Shown piece after piece: positions 1 to 7,956 of a stretch of DNA of 36,885 bases. Source of the DNA: JBBQVO01 sp038211505 (GTDB lineage Bacteria > Chloroflexota > Dehalococcoidia > DSTF01 > JACRBR01); NCBI GenBank assembly GCA_038211505.1, contig JBBQVO010000009.1:1-36885 (forward strand), written 5' to 3'. The notes below the pieces were generated by a model, which was given only the letters and a program-made list of their open reading frames with translations, searched no databases and was not told the origin of the DNA. A program made the position numbers and the translations under genes. Every line of letters begins with the position of its first letter. The stretch's first letter is position 1.

Positions 1-112
1 TCAGAATGACACGGTCACGCACCGACGGCGGCAGTGCGGGTGTCATGCGCGACGTCGCCCAGTCGCAACGTCGTCGTGCGCCACCCAGCACACAACCCCA
101 GACCCCCAACCG

Positions 113-1033
113 CTACTTCTTGCCGCCGGTGGAGCCGCGCAGCCGCGGGTCGAGGATATCGCGCAGCGTGTCGCCGAGCAGATTGAAAGCGAGGACAACG
201 AGACTGATCGCCACGCCGGGGAAGATCACCAACCACGGATACTTATCGCCGACACCAAGACCCGTGCTCAGGTCGGCGCCCCAGCTCGGCTCGCCCGGCT
301 TCACGCCGAGCCCGAGGAAGCTCAACGCCGACTCCGCTAGCACAGCGACCGCGAAGAAGCCGCTCACTCCGACGAGAATGAACGGCATGATGTTCGGCAG
401 AATGTGCCGCCAAAGGATGCGGAACTCGCTCGCGCCCGTCGAGCGCGTCGCCGTCACGTACTCCTTGTGTTTCTCGACCAGCGCCACGGCGCGCAGGATG
501 CGCGAGCCGCTGAACAGCGCGCCGATCGCGACGACGATCTCGATCGTCCGCAAGCCAGGGCCGAAGGCGGCGATGAACGTCAGCAGCAGGAAGAGCTGCG
601 GGAACGCCGTCCAGGCCTCGGCCGAGCGCTGGATCACATAGTCGATCCAGCGGCCGAAGTAGCCCGAGATGATGCCGAGCGCCGTCCCGGGGACGAAGCC
701 GAGGATCAGGATGATAGCGCCGAACTTCAGGTCGATCCGCGCGCCCGAGAGTACGCGACTGAAGAGGTCCTGCCCGAACTTCGTCGTGCCGAAGAGGTGC
801 GCCGAACTCGGGCTAAGGTACTGCGCCCGCGCGTTCAGCGCCGATGGACTGTGCGGTGCGACCGACGGGCCGATGATCCCGAGGACGATAAAGGCCACCA
901 CGACCACGAACGCGATCCCGCCGACCGGGTTTTCGATGGCGATGCGCCACAACTTCGCATACCAACGGCGGTTCTGCGGGAGTTCCCAGCTCTCCCCGGC
1001 GAGTACGGTAGCGGTGGAGTTTGCGATCGCCAT
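113..1033 (-). CDS. ABC transporter permease, DppC/OppC type
   Basis: Inner-membrane permease of a peptide/nickel-type ABC importer, 306 residues, the normal length for DppC/OppC. One N-terminal membrane segment (about residues 35-57) is followed by an extracytoplasmic stretch (LFGTTKFGQDLFSRVLSGAR) typical of the OppC N-terminal domain. Several more membrane helices follow, with the cytoplasmic EAA-type loop around ATRSTGASEFRILWRHILPN, which docks to the ATPase. The ATG overlaps the stop codon of the upstream permease gene (TGATG), so the two are translationally coupled. The partner ATPases (DppD/DppF) are not in the window and may lie beyond its left edge. Substrate cannot be read from sequence. 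Confidence 0.93.
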   Translation of the reverse strand: MAIANSTATVLAGESWELPQNRRWYAKLWRIAIENPVGGIAFVVVVAFIVLGIIGPSVAPHSPSALNARAQYLSPSSAHLFGTTKFGQDLFSRVLSGARIDLKFGAIILILGFVPGTALGIISGYFGRWIDYVIQRSAEAWTAFPQLFLLLTFIAAFGPGLRTIEIVVAIGALFSGSRILRAVALVEKHKEYVTATRSTGASEFRILWRHILPNIMPFILVGVSGFFAVAVLAESALSFLGLGVKPGEPSWGADLSTGLGVGDKYPWLVIFPGVAISLVVLAFNLLGDTLRDILDPRLRGSTGGKK

Positions 1034-2031
1034 CAGCTGTACTTCACGCGCGGATCCGCCCAGGCGTAGGACAGATCGACGACTAGGTTGACCAGCACGA
1101 CGACGGCGGCGGTGTACACCGCGAGGAACTGGATCACGGGCAGGTCGCGCGCGAATGTCGATGTAAAGAAGAACAGCCCGTTGCCGTCGATGCTCAGAAT
1201 CTTCTCCACGATCACCGAGCCGCTAAAGACGGCGATGAACGCCGTGCCGACGGCCGTCAAGATCGGTGTGCCGGCGTTGCGCAGCGCGTGCGTGATGATC
1301 ACCGTGCGCTGGCGCAGGCCCTTCGCTTTCGCCGTGCGCACGTAGTCACTGCGCAGAACTTCGAGCATCGTCGTGCGGACCAGGCGCATCAGCCCGGATG
1401 ATCCGCCGATGCCGATCACGAGCGCCGCCGGCAAGAAGAGCCGCAAATTGCGCGCCGGATCGTCGAGCAGCGAGACGTAGCCGCCGGTCGGCGCCGAGTA
1501 TTGCCAGAGATACGACGGGATGATGATCAACAGCGTCAGCAAAAAGAACTCAGGGATCGACGTCCCAAGCACGGCGAAGATCCGCACGAAGTAGTCGACC
1601 GGGCTGTTGCGGTACATCGCCGAGACGATCCCGAACGTGACGCCGAAGATGACACTGAACAAAAGGCCAAGAGAGACGATCTCGAACGACGCGGGGAAGC
1701 GCCGGATGAACTCCGCGCGCACGCTCTTCTGGCTTGTGAACGTCGTGCCAAAGTTGCCGCGCAGCGCCTTCGTCAGCCAATCGCCGTACTGGCTCGACGC
1801 GTTCGCCTCGATGAACGGCACGGACGAACTGAACGAGATCGGAAAGATCGGATCGTCGAGGCCGTAGCGCTGACGGATCTGCTGCTTCTGCGCCGGTGTG
1901 GCGTTCTGCCCGCCGATCACATCAGCAATGTCGCCGCCCGGCAGCACGCGCAGCAGCAGGAACGTAAAGAGCGACACCGTAAGCAAGATGATCGGCAGAA
2001 ACGACAGCCTGCGTAACGTGTACCGCCACAT
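1033..2031 (-). CDS. ABC transporter permease, DppB/OppB type
   Basis: Second permease of the same importer, 332 residues. The N-terminus MWRYTLRRLSFLPIILLTVS is the classic DppB/OppB opening. The large periplasmic insert after helix 1, and the EAA loop near VRTAKAKGLRQRTVIITHAL, also fit the family. It starts 27 bp after the binding-protein gene and overlaps the following permease by one base, giving the gene order binding protein-DppB-DppC. The insert between helix 1 and the core contains a serine/phenylalanine-rich stretch (PISFSSSVPFIEANASS) that is longer than usual for E. coli DppB. Family call is firm; specificity is unknown. Confidence 0.93.
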   Translation of the reverse strand: MWRYTLRRLSFLPIILLTVSLFTFLLLRVLPGGDIADVIGGQNATPAQKQQIRQRYGLDDPIFPISFSSSVPFIEANASSQYGDWLTKALRGNFGTTFTSQKSVRAEFIRRFPASFEIVSLGLLFSVIFGVTFGIVSAMYRNSPVDYFVRIFAVLGTSIPEFFLLTLLIIIPSYLWQYSAPTGGYVSLLDDPARNLRLFLPAALVIGIGGSSGLMRLVRTTMLEVLRSDYVRTAKAKGLRQRTVIITHALRNAGTPILTAVGTAFIAVFSGSVIVEKILSIDGNGLFFFTSTFARDLPVIQFLAVYTAAVVVLVNLVVDLSYAWADPRVKYS

Positions 2032-2058
2032 GAGAACACCCCGCCTCGCCCCGCGACG

Positions 2059-3798
2059 CTACGCCTTCTTATCGAGCCAGTTCGTCCGCGCGAAAATGCC
2101 GTACGACCCGCGACCGGTGATCGATCCCTTGACGTAGTTGTAGCGGCCGCCGTAGCCGATCTCCGAGAAGAGGTTCAGCATCGGCGACGACTTCTTCATG
2201 ATCACCTTCTGCGCGTCCTTCACCTTCTGGATGCGCGCCGTCTCGTCCAGCTCGCGCGCCGCCGCCAGCACCGCTGCGTCGACTTCGGGGTCCTGGTACT
2301 GCATGAAGTTCTTCAGATCGCCGTTGCCGCCCAGGTAGAAGCGCAGCGGCAGATCCGGATCCTCGTACGGCAGGTGGAGGAACGCCGTCATGTGGAAGTT
2401 GCTCGTGCCGAGCGACTGGCTGAACCACTTAACCAGGTCTTCCGGCAGAAGCTTCGTCTTGACTCCGCCGGCCGCAAGTTGCTGTTGCAGAATCTGTGAG
2501 ATCTGCGAGTCGCCCGCGCGCACCGAGTGCTTGAACTCGATCTCCTGGTTGTAGTCATAGCCCGCCGCATCAAGCATCGCCTTGGCGTCCTTGATGTCGT
2601 GACGGAAGTACTCCTGCAGGTCGGGGTCGCTCTCCGGCAACGCGTAGAGCTTGTGCGCCGGCGGCACCGGGCCAGCCTTCACGCCGCTACCTTCCGCCAG
2701 CAGCTGGATCGCCTCATCGCGGTCGATCAGAAGGTTGAATGCCTTGCGCACGCGCTCGTCCGTGAACGGCGGCTCGTACTTCAGCATCAGCGTGTAGTAG
2801 TCGCGGCCGAGGTCGTTGCTCACGACGATCTTGTCGCCGAGGGTGCTCTTCGTGTCCTCGGCGTCGGTCTTGTTCGAGAAGCCGTACGTGTCGATCTCTC
2901 CGGCCTTGAAGGCGGCGAGCCCAGCATTGTCGTCGGTGATCAGCTTGTTGTTGATGCCGTCCATGAACGGCTGGCCGGCGATCGAGTTCTGCCCCGCGAA
3001 CTGGCGGAAGTTCGCAAAGCGCGACAGCTGGATGTTCGCGCCGTTATCGTGGCTCTTCAACACCCACTGGCCGGAGCCGATGGCGTCCTTCTGCAAAATG
3101 TTGTCGTCGTGCAGAATCTCCGTCGGAAGGATCGAGCTGCTGATCGGCGAGCCCGCGTTCGACGATGTGAAGATCCACGCCCAGTCCTGGCTCTGCGTGA
3201 TCTTCACCGTGTGGTCGTCGAGCGCGACGACGTCCTCCATCACGTTATGCAGCCAGTCGTAGCCGATGCCGATCTCTTCGCGGAAGCGCTTGTAGCTCGC
3301 GGCGATGTCCTGCGCCGTCACCTTGCGGCCGTTCACCGGCGCCTTGTCGTGGAACACGGCGTCGCCGATCGTGATCACGAGTTCACGCGCGCTCTTCTGC
3401 TCGAGCGTCTTCGCGAGGAATAGCTCCGTTACGCCCGTGTCCGTCGGTACGTACCACATGTGGTCGTACGCCGTGAACCCCAGGTACAGCCCCTGCGCCA
3501 GCGCCAGAATGCTCGGCCCGAAGACCTTCATGCTCGGCAGCGCGCCCGCCTGGCGCACATTGAGGATGCCGCCCGGCTTCGCCGTCCCGTCCTGCGTCCC
3601 GTCCTGAGGCTTCGTCGTGCCGCCCGTCGCCGTGCCGCTGCCGCCTGTAGCGGGCGTGTTGTTCTTGCTGCTACCGCCGCCGCAGCCGACGATCGCCGCC
3701 GCGCCGATCGCGGCGCCGCCGACAGCCGCGCCGGCCAGCCACGTGCGGCGCGATACGCGTGTCTGCCAGTACCGAAGCCCGAGGTCGTTGTCGGCCAT
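2059..3798 (-). CDS. ABC transporter substrate-binding lipoprotein (SBP family 5)
   Basis: Extracytoplasmic solute-binding protein that delivers ligand to the two permeases encoded downstream. I chose the ATG at 3798 (579 residues) because AGGAGAG lies about 7 bp upstream; an in-frame start at 3831 has no such site. The N-terminus carries a twin-arginine-like stretch (SRRTWLAG), a hydrophobic Ala/Gly-rich segment and a lipobox-like IVGC with Cys39, followed by a Gly/Ser/Thr-rich linker. This suggests Tat export and lipid anchoring. The rest matches bacterial extracellular solute-binding protein family 5: the conserved YEPPFTDERVRKAFNLLIDR region, and a C-terminal half that places the peptide ligand between two lobes. 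Ligand (peptide, opine, nickel or other) cannot be told from sequence. Confidence 0.93.
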   Translation of the reverse strand: MADNDLGLRYWQTRVSRRTWLAGAAVGGAAIGAAAIVGCGGGSSKNNTPATGGSGTATGGTTKPQDGTQDGTAKPGGILNVRQAGALPSMKVFGPSILALAQGLYLGFTAYDHMWYVPTDTGVTELFLAKTLEQKSARELVITIGDAVFHDKAPVNGRKVTAQDIAASYKRFREEIGIGYDWLHNVMEDVVALDDHTVKITQSQDWAWIFTSSNAGSPISSSILPTEILHDDNILQKDAIGSGQWVLKSHDNGANIQLSRFANFRQFAGQNSIAGQPFMDGINNKLITDDNAGLAAFKAGEIDTYGFSNKTDAEDTKSTLGDKIVVSNDLGRDYYTLMLKYEPPFTDERVRKAFNLLIDRDEAIQLLAEGSGVKAGPVPPAHKLYALPESDPDLQEYFRHDIKDAKAMLDAAGYDYNQEIEFKHSVRAGDSQISQILQQQLAAGGVKTKLLPEDLVKWFSQSLGTSNFHMTAFLHLPYEDPDLPLRFYLGGNGDLKNFMQYQDPEVDAAVLAAARELDETARIQKVKDAQKVIMKKSSPMLNLFSEIGYGGRYNYVKGSITGRGSYGIFARTNWLDKKA

Positions 3799-3950
3799 TG
3801 TCCGCTCTCCTCTATTGCTGTCTGCGATCAACCCAACCCGGGCTACTGAATGAAGTTCATTTTCGGTTTGAACACGTCTCGTGTCAACAGTACGTTTCGC
3901 ATCAGTAAAAGGTTGCGACCCATCGCGGCGAGATCGCGCCCGACGCGCGT

Positions 3951-4274
3951 TTAATGTCCCTGCTCCGCCGCGGCCTTCGCCGGATCGTACGCCGTGCGCC
4001 CCAGCTTGCGCCGCAGCAGGTACGCCGCACCGCCGACCCCCACGACCGCTACCGCCGCGATGCCGAACACGACGAGCTGCACACCGACGCGGCTGCCCTC
4101 GTCGCTATCGACCGTCTGTTGCTGCTGTGGCTGGTGGTGCTGCTGCGTGGACGTCGCCGTCGCGACCGATGCGTCAGTGGTCGTGGCCCACACGCTCCCG
4201 GGACCTCGAGTGAGTGCGACGGCGACGAGCGCCAACGCCACACTCATGATCGATACGAGAACACATCGCCGCAT
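3951..4274 (-). CDS. Small membrane protein with signal peptide and Gln/His-rich segment
   Basis: Unrecognised 107-residue protein. It has an N-terminal hydrophobic signal or anchor (about residues 5-22), a low-complexity extracytoplasmic segment rich in Thr, Gln and His (QQHHQPQQQQ), then an acidic stretch (DSDEG). A single C-terminal membrane helix (about residues 68-88) is followed by a basic cytoplasmic tail (LLRRKLGR). The likely topology is a type I membrane protein or a processed precursor. The Gln/His stretch could bind metal, but this is only a guess. It stands alone between the ABC importer and a repeat-rich spacer. A G-rich ribosome-binding region lies upstream of the ATG. Confidence 0.6.
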   Translation of the reverse strand: MRRCVLVSIMSVALALVAVALTRGPGSVWATTTDASVATATSTQQHHQPQQQQTVDSDEGSRVGVQLVVFGIAAVAVVGVGGAAYLLRRKLGRTAYDPAKAAAEQGH

Positions 4275-4434
4275 GCAGCCGCCCCGCGATCCGACGCGGC
4301 ATCGTGCCGCGAATCTCGCCAGATCCTAACACAGCCCGCAAGTACGAGGATCGCCCATCCGCGCCCGTCGTCAACGGCTCTCAACGGCGCCGTCCAGCAA
4401 CTTGTCGCTCGCTCGGCAAAGCAGTTCGCACAGC

Positions 4435-4483
4435 CTCACTAACCTCCCCTTCCCGCGTCGGGAAGGGGCTGGGGGTTAGGTCG
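4435..4483. repeat. Dispersed GC hairpin repeat, family 2 (copy 1)
   Basis: Pattern of CCTCCCCTTCCC, a short spacer, then GGGAAGGGG and GGGGGTTAGG, forming a strong hairpin. Related copies lie at 7627-7665, 23850-23900 and 29769-29813; the last is inside a coding region. Confidence 0.7.
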
Positions 4484-4670
4484 TTCGTTCGCCACGAGAG
4501 TCCGTTCTCAACGACAGCGGTGATGCACCGTCCAGCACGTTCGCGCCCACCCGCCAAAGCAGTCTCGAACTGCGCCACAAACCTCGCCCTTCCCGCGGAG
4601 GAAGGGGCCTTGATTGGGAGCGGGGGAAACCCGGCTCAATTGGGCGCGTCGCTAAGAAGATCCGGGTCAT

Positions 4671-4701
4671 GTAGCGCGGGCGTTTCAGCCCGCGCGGGGT
4701 A
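4671..4701. repeat. Dispersed palindromic repeat, family 1 (copy 1)
   Basis: GTAGCGCGGGC followed by a T-rich loop and GCCCGCGC. The same element recurs at 20971-20999, 30211-30245 and 31846-31875, always between genes and in both orientations. It is REP-like; origin unknown. Confidence 0.75.
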
Positions 4702-4732
4702 GCTTCGACGTTCACCTGGAGCCGGCTCGGAA

Positions 4733-5713
4733 TTAGGTCGTCCGCCCACCGCTCATCGCCGCAGGCGTGACGTTCGCGCGCGCACCAAACCGATCGCTGA
4801 TGTAGTGATCGGCGCGGATCGCCGCCGTCGCGCCGTCGCCGGCCGCCGTCACGACCTGGCGCGCCGAATTCGCCCGGATATCTCCCGCCGCGAAGATGCC
4901 TGCCACCTCCGTCTCCATCCACTCGTTGACGTAGATGTGGCCGCCCGCGTCCATCCGCAATTTGCCCCGCAGATACTCCGTGTTCGGCGTCAGCCCGATG
5001 AACACAAACACGCCTCCGACATCGAGCACGCGCGTCTCGCCCGAGACAACATCCCGCAATCGCACGCCGGTGACGTGATCGCCGCCAAGGATCTCCTCGA
5101 CCACGGTGTTACAGACGAACTCCATCTTCGGATCGGCAAACGCGCGCTCTTGCAGGATCGCGCTCGCGCGCAATGTGTCCCGGCGATGGATCATGTACGC
5201 CTTGCGCGCATAGCGCGTCACGAACAACCCTTCGTCGAGCGCCGCGTCGCCGCCGCCGACGACCGCCACGACCTGATCTTTGAAGAACGCGGCGTCGCAC
5301 GTCGCGCAGTACGAAACGCCGAACCCGGTGAGCCGCTCTTCTCCCTGCACACCGAGCCGGTTGTAGTCCGCGCCGCCCGTCAGGATCACCGCCTTCGCGA
5401 TGTACTCGCCATCATTCGTGCGCACGAGATGCCGGCCGTCGTCGCGACCATCGATCGCGATCACGTCTCCGGACATCGTCGTCAGGCCGTATTTCTCGGC
5501 CTGCCGGTGCATCGTGTCGGAGAGATCGAAGCCGTTGATGCTCTCGATGCCGGGGTAGTTCTCGACGTCATTCGTAAGCGCGATCTGACCGCCCGTGATC
5601 TTGCGCTCGATCAGCACGGCGTTACGTCGCGCCCGCGCGGCGTACAGTCCGGCGGCGAGCCCGGCCGGACCCGCGCCGACGATGATCATGTCGTATTCGT
5701 TCGTGTCAGTCAT
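4733..5713 (-). CDS. trxB: Thioredoxin reductase (NADPH)
   Basis: Flavoenzyme that reduces thioredoxin with NADPH in the cytosol. The ATG at 5713 gives 326 residues, normal for bacterial TrxB; an in-frame GTG at 5728 would add five. Visible features in order are the FAD-binding GAGPAGLAAGLYAAR near the N-terminus, the redox-active CATC (Cys136/Cys139), the NADPH-binding GGGDAALDEGLF with the downstream basic HRRDTLRA, and the C-terminal FAD motif GDIRANSARQVVTAAGDGA. It lies 92 bp downstream of trxA on the same strand, with a 9-bp-stem hairpin between them. The GDIR variant replaces the common GDV/GDC, which is normal in many phyla. The call is firm; the exact start is less so. Confidence 0.96.
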   Translation of the reverse strand: MTDTNEYDMIIVGAGPAGLAAGLYAARARRNAVLIERKITGGQIALTNDVENYPGIESINGFDLSDTMHRQAEKYGLTTMSGDVIAIDGRDDGRHLVRTNDGEYIAKAVILTGGADYNRLGVQGEERLTGFGVSYCATCDAAFFKDQVVAVVGGGDAALDEGLFVTRYARKAYMIHRRDTLRASAILQERAFADPKMEFVCNTVVEEILGGDHVTGVRLRDVVSGETRVLDVGGVFVFIGLTPNTEYLRGKLRMDAGGHIYVNEWMETEVAGIFAAGDIRANSARQVVTAAGDGATAAIRADHYISDRFGARANVTPAAMSGGRTT

Positions 5714-5743
5714 GTATTCGCCGTCCACGCTTGAACCGCAAAG

Positions 5744-5772
5744 ATGGGGGACAGATCAACTCCGTCCCCCAT
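5744..5772 (-). terminator. Hairpin between trxA and trxB
   Basis: A perfect 9-bp stem (ATGGGGGAC pairing with GTCCCCCAT) and an 11-nt loop lie 34 bp after the trxA stop. On the minus strand it is followed by CTTTG, not a strong U-run. It could be a leaky terminator or mRNA-processing element lowering trxB relative to trxA, or just another intergenic repeat. Confidence 0.45.
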
Positions 5773-5805
5773 ATCTAATCTCGAATGCATGGCGTCCGAC
5801 GCGCG

Positions 5806-6129
5806 TTACAGCGCCGCGTCGAGCCGCTTCTTCAGATCGCTCTTCGGCCGGAAGCCGATGATCTGCCCGACCGGCTCGCCGCCCTTGAAGACCAGCAGCG
5901 TCGGGATGCTGCGAATCTGGTATTTCGTCGCCGTGCCGACGTTGTCATCGGTGTTGAGCTTGACGAACTTCACCTTGCCGTCGTACTCATCCGAGAGCTC
6001 ATCGACGACGGGGGCGACCATGCGGCACGGGCCGCACCACGGCGCCCAGAAGTCGACGAGTACCGGCGTCTCGGACTTCAAAACCTCGGTATCGAAATTG
6101 GCGTCTGTGACTTCAAATGGCTTTGCCAA
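5806..6129 (-). CDS. trxA: Thioredoxin
   Basis: Small cytosolic dithiol-disulfide oxidoreductase, the substrate of the neighbouring TrxB. I chose the TTG start at 6129 because AAGGAGA sits 6-7 bp upstream and the resulting 107 residues match the usual thioredoxin length. The longer in-frame start at 6189 adds 20 residues rich in Arg that no thioredoxin has. The active site WCGPC lies in VDFWAPWCGPCRMVAPV. The cis-proline is in IRSIPTLLVFKGG and the C-terminal helix (KSDLKKRLDAAL) is intact. The gene is transcribed away from a CsoR-family regulator, and its promoter overlaps the regulator's apparent operator. Confidence 0.96.
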   Translation of the reverse strand: MAKPFEVTDANFDTEVLKSETPVLVDFWAPWCGPCRMVAPVVDELSDEYDGKVKFVKLNTDDNVGTATKYQIRSIPTLLVFKGGEPVGQIIGFRPKSDLKKRLDAAL

Positions 6130-6172
6130 CGTCTGTCTCCTTCTACATCTATGCATCCGCCACACGAGCGGA

Positions 6173-6202
6173 TTGACAACCCTGTTCAACTCACGATACT
6201 AT
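6173..6202 (+). promoter_or_regulatory. Promoter of the CsoR-family gene
   Basis: TTGACA at 6173-6178, an 18-bp spacer and TACTAT at 6197-6202. The predicted transcription start falls near 6209, inside the palindrome at 6201-6217, so a bound repressor would block it. Confidence 0.55.
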
Positions 6203-6222
6203 ACCCCCACGGGGTATGTCAA
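6193..6222 (-). promoter_or_regulatory. Promoter of trxA
   Basis: On the minus strand TTGACA occupies 6222-6217. Downstream are TAGTAT (6201-6196, 15-bp spacer) or TATCGT (6198-6193, 18-bp spacer). The palindromic operator fills the space between -35 and -10, so the trxA promoter should be controlled by the same regulator. Confidence 0.45.
6201..6217. promoter_or_regulatory. CsoR-type operator between trxA and the regulator gene
   Basis: Perfect inverted repeat ATACCCC-CAC-GGGGTAT. CsoR/RcnR/CstR-family proteins are known to bind AT-flanked G/C-tract palindromes of this kind. It overlaps both divergent promoters. Confidence 0.75.
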
Positions 6223-6266
6223 GCGTTCCGCAGGAAAAAGTAAAGCACCTCCCGCCAGCCATCGAA

Positions 6267-6584
6267 ATGAGTCCCACCATGGTTCAGAAAACCCTCTCCG
6301 AAGACATCACCAACCGCCTCCGCCGCATCGAAGGCCAGGTTCGCGGCATCGAGAAGATGCTCGAAGACGGCCGCGAGTGCGAGGATATGCTCACGCAAGC
6401 GATGGCCATCCGCAGCGCCGTCGACCAGGTCGGCGCACGCCTCATGGAGTACCACGTCGATAAGTGTCTGCTCGAGGGATTCGACTGCGACGAGGAGCGC
6501 ATGGAGCGCCTCCGCGACGCCCTCAAACTCTGGACGAAGTTCGGCCAGCCCGCGCCAGCCATGGCACTCCCGTACGAAAACTAA
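6267..6584 (+). CDS. csoR: CsoR/DUF156-family metal- or thiol-sensing repressor
   Basis: Small all-helical repressor of the DUF156 (CsoR/RcnR/CstR/FrmR) family. The core begins at ITNRLRRIEGQVRGIEKMLE, the family signature. In the longest frame (start 6216) the sensing residues are Cys55, His80 and Cys84. Their 25- and 4-residue spacings equal those of the copper site Cys36/His61/Cys65 in M. tuberculosis CsoR, so the fingerprint is copper-type rather than the His-less persulfide sensor CstR. The 6216 ATG lies inside the operator and only about 7 nt after the predicted transcription start; 6267 or 6279 are more likely starts, though none has a strong ribosome site. It probably represses itself and the divergent thioredoxin genes. 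Cu(I) as ligand is an inference. Confidence 0.88.
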   Translation: MSPTMVQKTLSEDITNRLRRIEGQVRGIEKMLEDGRECEDMLTQAMAIRSAVDQVGARLMEYHVDKCLLEGFDCDEERMERLRDALKLWTKFGQPAPAMALPYEN

Positions 6585-6623
6585 GCGTCGTACTCACCGC
6601 GAGCGCACGCGCCCGCGTCCACG

Positions 6624-7565
6624 CTACGCCGCTGGCACAACCACCCCATTCTCAAACCCATCACCCACCGCCGCACCCATCTCCGCCGCGAACTCCGCCG
6701 CAGCCAACTTCTTGCCGCCGACACGCTGCGCGCGCCGCACTTGCAACACGCCGCCGGCGAGCGCCACATCGATGCGATCCGCCTCCGACGCGATGATCGT
6801 CCCGGCCGCCGCAGCCTGCGTCGCGTCGAGCGTCATCCCGCAGTCGAAGATGCGCACCTGCGTCGCGTACAGCATCGCGTGCGCCCCCGGCTGCGGATTC
6901 GAGCCGCGGATCAGATCGTAGACCTCCGCCGCCGGCCGCGACCAATCGATCGCGCTGTTGCCGTCGTCCGCCGGCGCCTCGTACGTCGCCTGCGACTCAT
7001 CTTGCTCGATGCGCGGCGCCGCGCCCTCACGCACAAGCCGCACCGACTCCACCAGCGCCTCAACGCCGAGCGCAAACAGCGTGTCGAAGTACAACGAGCC
7101 GACCGTATCACCCGGCCCGATCGGCGTCTCGCGCTGCAGCAGAATCGGCCCCGTATCGATGCCGCGATCGACCCAGAAGATCGTCACGCCCGTCGACGTT
7201 TCGCCTGCGCGGATCGCCCAATTGATCGCGCTGCGCCCGCGGTGCCGCGGCAGCAGCGACGGGTGATACTGAATCGACCCCAACGGCGGCGCGAACAACA
7301 CGCGCTCAGGCAGAATGTGATTGACGAACGCCATCACGCAGAGATCCGGCGTCGTCGCGGTGTACGCGTCGAGCACGTCCGCCCGCTTGAGCTTCCCCGT
7401 CGGGAATACCGGCAGCCCCGCCGCCACACCCGCCGCCCACAACGGATCCGGCCGCTCCGCCGATCCCTCGACCGACGACACCGCCACGATCTCCTCGCCC
7501 GCGTCACGCAACGCCGCGAACACCCGCTCCCCAAACGCCGCCTGCCCGATCAGCGCTATCCGCAT
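6624..7565 (-). CDS. Formyltransferase-family protein (Fmt / 10-formyl-THF hydrolase-like)
   Basis: Folate-dependent formyl-transfer enzyme, 313 residues. The N-terminal formyl_transf_N fold opens with MRIALIGQAAFGERV. The active-site block reads YHPSLLPRHRGRSAINWAI, followed by the catalytic Asp region VDRGIDTGPILLQ. A C-terminal formyl_transf_C-like domain includes IRGSNPQPGAHA. In canonical Fmt the active site has Asn-x-His; here that Asn position is Gln (QYH). The YHPSLLPRHRG/SAINW wording is closer to the hydrolase domain of 10-formyl-THF dehydrogenase and to sugar-nucleotide formyltransferases. Options are therefore 10-formyl-THF hydrolase, a specialised formyltransferase or a divergent Fmt. 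No peptide deformylase gene, the usual fmt partner, lies nearby. Confidence 0.85.
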   Translation of the reverse strand: MRIALIGQAAFGERVFAALRDAGEEIVAVSSVEGSAERPDPLWAAGVAAGLPVFPTGKLKRADVLDAYTATTPDLCVMAFVNHILPERVLFAPPLGSIQYHPSLLPRHRGRSAINWAIRAGETSTGVTIFWVDRGIDTGPILLQRETPIGPGDTVGSLYFDTLFALGVEALVESVRLVREGAAPRIEQDESQATYEAPADDGNSAIDWSRPAAEVYDLIRGSNPQPGAHAMLYATQVRIFDCGMTLDATQAAAAGTIIASEADRIDVALAGGVLQVRRAQRVGGKKLAAAEFAAEMGAAVGDGFENGVVVPAA

Positions 7566-7626
7566 CGGCCGCCCGCAATTCGAAATGTGTACGGCCCTGA
7601 AAATTGCGTCGGACGCACGTCAGAGA

Positions 7627-7665
7627 ACTCCCCTCTCCACCGCGTGGAGAGGGCCGGGGGTGAGG
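7627..7665. repeat. Dispersed GC hairpin repeat, family 2 (copy 2)
   Basis: CTCCCCTCTCCACCGCG followed by TGGAGAGGG and CCGGGGGTGAG: a hairpin of the same type as at 4435 and 23850. Confidence 0.7.
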
Positions 7666-7813
7666 TGCTCGGCCGCCACTCCTGTTCGTTTTCATGCGTC
7701 CACGTAAGACGCCGCGTCATTGAAAACTCCGTAGCCAGGTTCACGATGAAGAGTCTACAGCGCGCTACCGCCTACAGTTCGCTCGATCTCAAGACAGATC
7801 GCTACTTCAAGAA

Positions 7814-7846
7814 CGTAGGGACGAAGCTTCAGCTCCGTCCGCGTAG
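7814..7846. repeat. Dispersed palindromic repeat, family 3 (copy 1)
   Basis: GTAGGGACGAAGCTTCAGCT then CCGTCCGCGTAG. The inverse copy lies at 34314-34343 upstream of a different gene. Imperfect palindrome, intergenic. Confidence 0.65.
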
Positions 7847-7956
7847 TACAGCGACGAAGGCGCGTTATCGTGACCAATGACCGCCGACCACAGATTTCGT
7901 TTCTCTTTGCCGTCCGCCGTCTGCCGTCCATCGTCCGCCGTCCACCATCCACCACA

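Larger units (their letters stand above)
4275..4732. other. Repeat-rich intergenic spacer
   Basis: No convincing gene in about 460 bp. The spacer holds a GC-rich hairpin repeat at 4435-4483, a related partial copy near 4586-4611 (CCCTTCCCGCGGAGGAAGGG) and a second palindromic repeat at 4671-4701. Open frames here run straight through these repeats and have no family features. Confidence 0.7.
7566..7956. other. Repeat-rich intergenic spacer
   Basis: About 390 bp without a gene. It contains family 2 repeat copy 2 (7627-7665), family 3 repeat copy 1 (7814-7846) and a run of imperfect 7-8-bp units around CCGTCCGCC / CCGTCCATC / CCGTCCACC at 7908-7952. Confidence 0.65.

Noticed and set aside
1..112. 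Search for the ABC importer ATPase at the left edge
   Set aside because: No Walker or signature motif can be read on either strand in these 112 bases.
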